DNA from: Candidatus Eiseniibacteriota bacterium
Lineage (GTDB): Bacteria > Eisenbacteria > RBG-16-71-46
Direction: 5' to 3'
Length of the DNA stretch: 8,989 nucleotides
NCBI GenBank assembly: GCA_016710095.1
Contig: JADJLL010000046.1
Coordinates: 1 to 8,989, forward strand
This document shows positions 6,590-8,989 of the stretch, in pieces; the stretch's first letter is position 1, and every line of letters begins with the position of its first letter. Both the position numbers and the translations under genes were made by a program. The notes beneath the pieces were generated by a model. That model had not been told where the DNA came from, ran no database searches, and worked only from the letters and a program-made list of their open reading frames with translations.

Positions 6590-8641
6590 GTGAAGCGCCT
6601 CACCTCGATCGCCCTCGCCGGCATGTTGCTCGTCGGCGTGGCCTGTTCCGCGTTCGCGGCCACGCCCGCCGCAGCGCCCAAGCGCGCCGCGTCCGCGGCC
6701 GCCAACCTGCCGTTCTGGACCGGCAAGCCGGGCGCCGCCGCGTTCAAGGCCGCGCAGGCCAAGCGGCTCGCCGGCGCCAAGGCCCTCATCGCGCAGATGG
6801 CCGGCGTGAAGGGACCGCGCACGATCGCGAACACGCTCCAGCCCTACGACGACGCGCTCAACCTGCTCGAGCAGGCCGGCTCGCAGTCGCTGCTGATCTC
6901 CGAAACGAGCCCGAACCAGGCGACGCGCGAAGCGGCCGAGAAGTGCATGCAGGACGTGTCGGCGTACGCGACCGAGCTGTCGCTCGACCGCCGCGTGTAC
7001 GACGCGCTCGCGGCGCTCGACGTGTCGAAGGCCGACGCCGAGACGCAGTTCTACGTCACGCGCACGCTGCGCGACTTCCGGCTCGCGGGCGTCGACAAGG
7101 ACGACGCGACGCGCCAGCGCATCCGCGACCTGAGCGACTCGCTCACGCTGATCGGTCAGGAGTTCGGCCGCAACATTCGCGAAGACAAGAGCACGGTCGT
7201 CTGCACCGCCGACGAGCTCGAGGGCATGCCGGCCGACTGGATCGCCGGCCACAAGCCCGGCGCCGACGGCAAGATCACGCTCACGTGCGAGTACCCGGAC
7301 GCGGTTCCGGTCTTCAACTACGCGAAGAACGAATCGCTCCGCAAGCGCATGTTCATGGCCTACAACAACCGTGCGTTCCCCTCGAACATCGGCGTGCTCG
7401 ACCGCATGCGCATGCGCCGTCACGAGCTGGCGACGACGATGGGCTTCTCGAACTTCGCGGACTACGTGACGGCCGACAAGATGGTCGGCAGCGCCACGAA
7501 CGCGCGCGACTTCATCGGCCGCGTGGTGGCCGCGTCGCAGGACAAGCAGGTGCGTGAATACCAGCAGCTGCTCGCGCGCAAGCAGAAGGACGTCCCGGGC
7601 GCGACGGAAGTGAACTTCTGGGAAGTGAACTACTACAAGGAAGCCGTGCGCCGCACGGACTACAACTTCGACTCGCAGAGCATTCGCCCCTACCTGCCGT
7701 TCGACAAAGTGAAGCAGGGCGTGCTCGACGTGACGGCGAAGCTGTTCAGCGTCGAGTTCCGCCGCGTGCCGAACGCGCCCGTGTGGGATCCGTCGGTCGA
7801 GTGCTACGAGATGTTCGACGGCGGCAAGCTCGCCGGCCGGTTCTATCTCGACATGCACCCGCGCGCGAACAAGTACAACCACGCCGCGCAGTTCGACATC
7901 CGCACCGGCATCGCGGGCAAGCAGATTCCCGAAGCCGCGCTCGTCTGCAACCTGCCGGGCGGCAAGCCGGGCGATCCGGGCCTGTGCGAGTACGACGACG
8001 TCGAGACGTTCTTCCACGAGTTCGGCCACCTGCTGCACACGCTGTTCGCGGGCGGTCACCAGTGGACCGGCGTGGGCGGCATCAAGACGGAGCGCGACTT
8101 CGTCGAGGCGCCCTCGCAGATGCTCGAGGAGTGGGTGCGCAGCCCGCAGGTGCTCGCGATGTTCGCGAAGCACTACCAGACCGGCGAGGCGATCCCTGCG
8201 ACGCTCGTGCAGCAGATGAACCGCGCGAACGCGTTCGCCAAGGCGCTCGACGTGCGCCGCCAGATGGTCTACGCGGGCACGTCGCTCGCGTGCTACGACC
8301 GCGATCCGTCGACCCTCACGACCGACGCGATCATGACCGAGATGACGAAGAAGTATCAGCCGTACCCGTTCGTGGACGGCACGCACTTCCAGTGCGCGTT
8401 CGGCCACCTCGACGGCTACTCGGCGGTCTACTACACGTACATGTGGTCGCTCGTGATCGCGAAGGACTTCTATTCGCAGTTCGATCACGCCGACATGATG
8501 GCGCCCGGCGTCGCGAAGCGTTACCGCGACACCGTGCTCGCGCCCGGCGGCTCCAAGCCCGCCGCGCAGCTCGTCTCCGACTTCCTCGGCCGCCCGTTCA
8601 ACGAGACCGGCTGGAAGAAGTGGCTGGATTCGGACGAGTAG
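6590..8641 (+). CDS. M3 family zinc metallopeptidase (oligopeptidase A/Dcp-like), exported
   Basis: Zinc peptidase of 683 residues, matching Dcp (681) and thimet oligopeptidase in size, expected to cleave short peptides. The active site is HEFGH at residues 476-480 (His476, Glu477, His480), with Glu506 in DFVEAPSQ as third zinc ligand. The His-to-Glu spacing is about that of thimet oligopeptidase. The family's substrate-binding signature appears as HLDGYSAVYYTYMW, with His606, Gly609, Tyr610, Tyr614 and Tyr615. The N-terminus is a plain signal peptide: VKRLTSIALAGMLLVGVACS followed by AFAA, with cleavage likely after Ala23 or Ala24. Cys19 is a poor lipobox candidate because Gly occupies -3. 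An Ala/Pro/Lys-rich linker follows. The GTG start at 6590 was chosen for the GGAGG at 6581-6585 (a rather short 4-base spacing) and the complete signal peptide; ATG at residue 12 would destroy it. A strong hairpin follows the stop, so the gene is probably monocistronic. Assignment within M3 (Dcp or oligopeptidase) is uncertain. Confidence 0.93.
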   Translation: MKRLTSIALAGMLLVGVACSAFAATPAAAPKRAASAAANLPFWTGKPGAAAFKAAQAKRLAGAKALIAQMAGVKGPRTIANTLQPYDDALNLLEQAGSQSLLISETSPNQATREAAEKCMQDVSAYATELSLDRRVYDALAALDVSKADAETQFYVTRTLRDFRLAGVDKDDATRQRIRDLSDSLTLIGQEFGRNIREDKSTVVCTADELEGMPADWIAGHKPGADGKITLTCEYPDAVPVFNYAKNESLRKRMFMAYNNRAFPSNIGVLDRMRMRRHELATTMGFSNFADYVTADKMVGSATNARDFIGRVVAASQDKQVREYQQLLARKQKDVPGATEVNFWEVNYYKEAVRRTDYNFDSQSIRPYLPFDKVKQGVLDVTAKLFSVEFRRVPNAPVWDPSVECYEMFDGGKLAGRFYLDMHPRANKYNHAAQFDIRTGIAGKQIPEAALVCNLPGGKPGDPGLCEYDDVETFFHEFGHLLHTLFAGGHQWTGVGGIKTERDFVEAPSQMLEEWVRSPQVLAMFAKHYQTGEAIPATLVQQMNRANAFAKALDVRRQMVYAGTSLACYDRDPSTLTTDAIMTEMTKKYQPYPFVDGTHFQCAFGHLDGYSAVYYTYMWSLVIAKDFYSQFDHADMMAPGVAKRYRDTVLAPGGSKPAAQLVSDFLGRPFNETGWKKWLDSDE

Positions 8642-8666
8642 CGTTCTGATTTCCAGTACCAACACG

Positions 8667-8691
8667 GGCCGGCGCCTTCGAGGCGCCGGCC
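8667..8691 (+). terminator. hairpin terminator after the M3 peptidase gene
   Basis: A perfect 11-base-pair stem (GGCCGGCGCCT with AGGCGCCGGCC) surrounds a TCG loop, beginning 25 bases after the peptidase stop. The downstream sequence GGTCTCATTT is only weakly T-rich, so termination may be intrinsic but not of the textbook kind. Its position between two same-strand genes supports a transcript-ending role. Confidence 0.75.
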
Positions 8692-8717
8692 GGTCTCATT
8701 TGGGTCCGAATGGAGCA

Positions 8718-8747
8718 TTGCGCCCCGATGGGGCGGACTGGGATAAT
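8718..8747 (+). promoter_or_regulatory. candidate promoter of the right-edge secreted-protein gene, with two dyads
   Basis: TTGCGC (8718-8723) and GATAAT (8742-8747) are 18 bases apart; the -10 matches 5/6, the -35 only 3/6. Two dyads overlap it: CGCCCC-GAT-GGGGCG (8721-8735) in the spacer and GGGAT-A-ATCCC (8740-8750) over the -10. Transcription would start near 8754, which fits a coding start at ATG 8825 better than the ATG at 8728. Confidence 0.35.
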
Positions 8748-8989
8748 CCCGACTGCAGCTTCGAAAGCAGCGCAGCTCACCCACGCCGACGCCCCCCCGA
8801 CGTCCGCGCAGTCCCGTGCCCGCCATGCGCCGCACACCCTCGCCGCACTCGTTCTCTGCTGCTTCGCCACGGCCGCTCACGCCGCGCAGGGAATGAACCT
8901 ACGCTGGGACGCCTGCATGGGCGACGGCGGCGTGCTCAACAAGAACTTCGCCTGCGACACGAACACGGGCAGCGAACAGCCTGTCGTCT
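8728..8989 (+). CDS. secreted protein of unknown function, N-terminal part only; start uncertain
   Basis: The frame is open from ATG 8728 to the right edge. It contains a hydrophobic export segment (LAALVLCCFATAAHAA, ending about 8886) followed by the start of a mature protein, QGMNLRWDACMGDGGVLNKN and FACDTNTGSEQPVV. The two cysteines in DAC and FAC could pair. I recall similar openings in secreted proteins of Eisenbacteria-like genomes but know no function. From ATG 8728 the signal peptide would have an unusually long, polar n-region of about 40 residues. The alternative is ATG 8825 (MRRT), which gives an ideal signal peptide, MRRTLAALVLCCFATAAHA, if the AC pair near 8834-8837 is an extra dinucleotide. 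That would also fit the upstream promoter candidate, although no strong ribosome site precedes it. For ATG 8728 a GGAG lies 12 bases upstream. Secretion is well supported; start and function are not. Confidence 0.55.
   Translation, partial: MGRTGIIPTAASKAAQLTHADAPPTSAQSRARHAPHTLAALVLCCFATAAHAAQGMNLRWDACMGDGGVLNKNFACDTNTGSEQPVV

Noticed and set aside
5663..8665. Minus-strand open frame of 1000 residues spanning the peptidase and the reductase
   Set aside because: Only its last 115 residues are real, being the C-terminal half of the reductase. The rest is antisense to the M3 peptidase, and the long frame exists because the reductase is frameshifted.

Overview
This is a high-GC bacterial segment of about 9 kb (about 73% GC in a hand-counted line of the peptidase gene, about 65% over four lines of the left end). 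It carries ordinary metabolic genes and two partial genes at the edges. The start of the right-hand partial gene, a secreted protein with a 'GMNLRWDAC..DGGV.NKNFACDTNTG' motif, reminds me of secreted proteins from environmental high-GC candidate phyla such as Candidatus Eisenbacteria. That assignment is from memory and weak; no gene here fixes the taxon.

Layout from left to right. (1) 793 down to the left edge, minus strand: an incomplete gene for a protein without a signal peptide that ends in a right-handed beta-helix (pectate-lyase-like) domain. It is broken by four apparent frameshifts. (2) 932-5014, minus strand: a two-gene unit of metH (cobalamin-dependent methionine synthase) and a GNAT acetyltransferase whose GTG start overlaps the metH stop by 4 bases. 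(3) 5160-5624, plus strand: a SixA-like histidine phosphatase, divergent from metH. (4) 5663-6369, minus strand: a short-chain dehydrogenase/reductase, convergent with sixA. (5) 6590-8641, plus strand: an exported M3-family zinc metallopeptidase, followed by a strong terminator hairpin. (6) From about 8728 or 8825 to the right edge: the start of a secreted protein of unknown function.

The genes do not form one pathway. MetH makes methionine from homocysteine and methyl-folate. The acetyltransferase is probably translationally coupled to it but has no visible link to methionine. SixA, the reductase and the peptidase look like independent transcription units.

The most notable property of the window is its number of reading-frame breaks: one in metH, one in the reductase, four in the beta-helix gene and possibly one in the last gene. 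Three of these fall at the same kind of site, an Ala/Thr-Arg-Glu codon run whose expected DNA is a CG-dinucleotide repeat. Breaks in genes that are otherwise perfectly conserved suggest indel errors in the assembly more than real gene decay. One consequence is an uninterrupted but artificial frame that joins the N-terminal three quarters of MetH to the acetyltransferase. I found no convincing novel multi-gene system, mobile element, CRISPR array or RNA gene.
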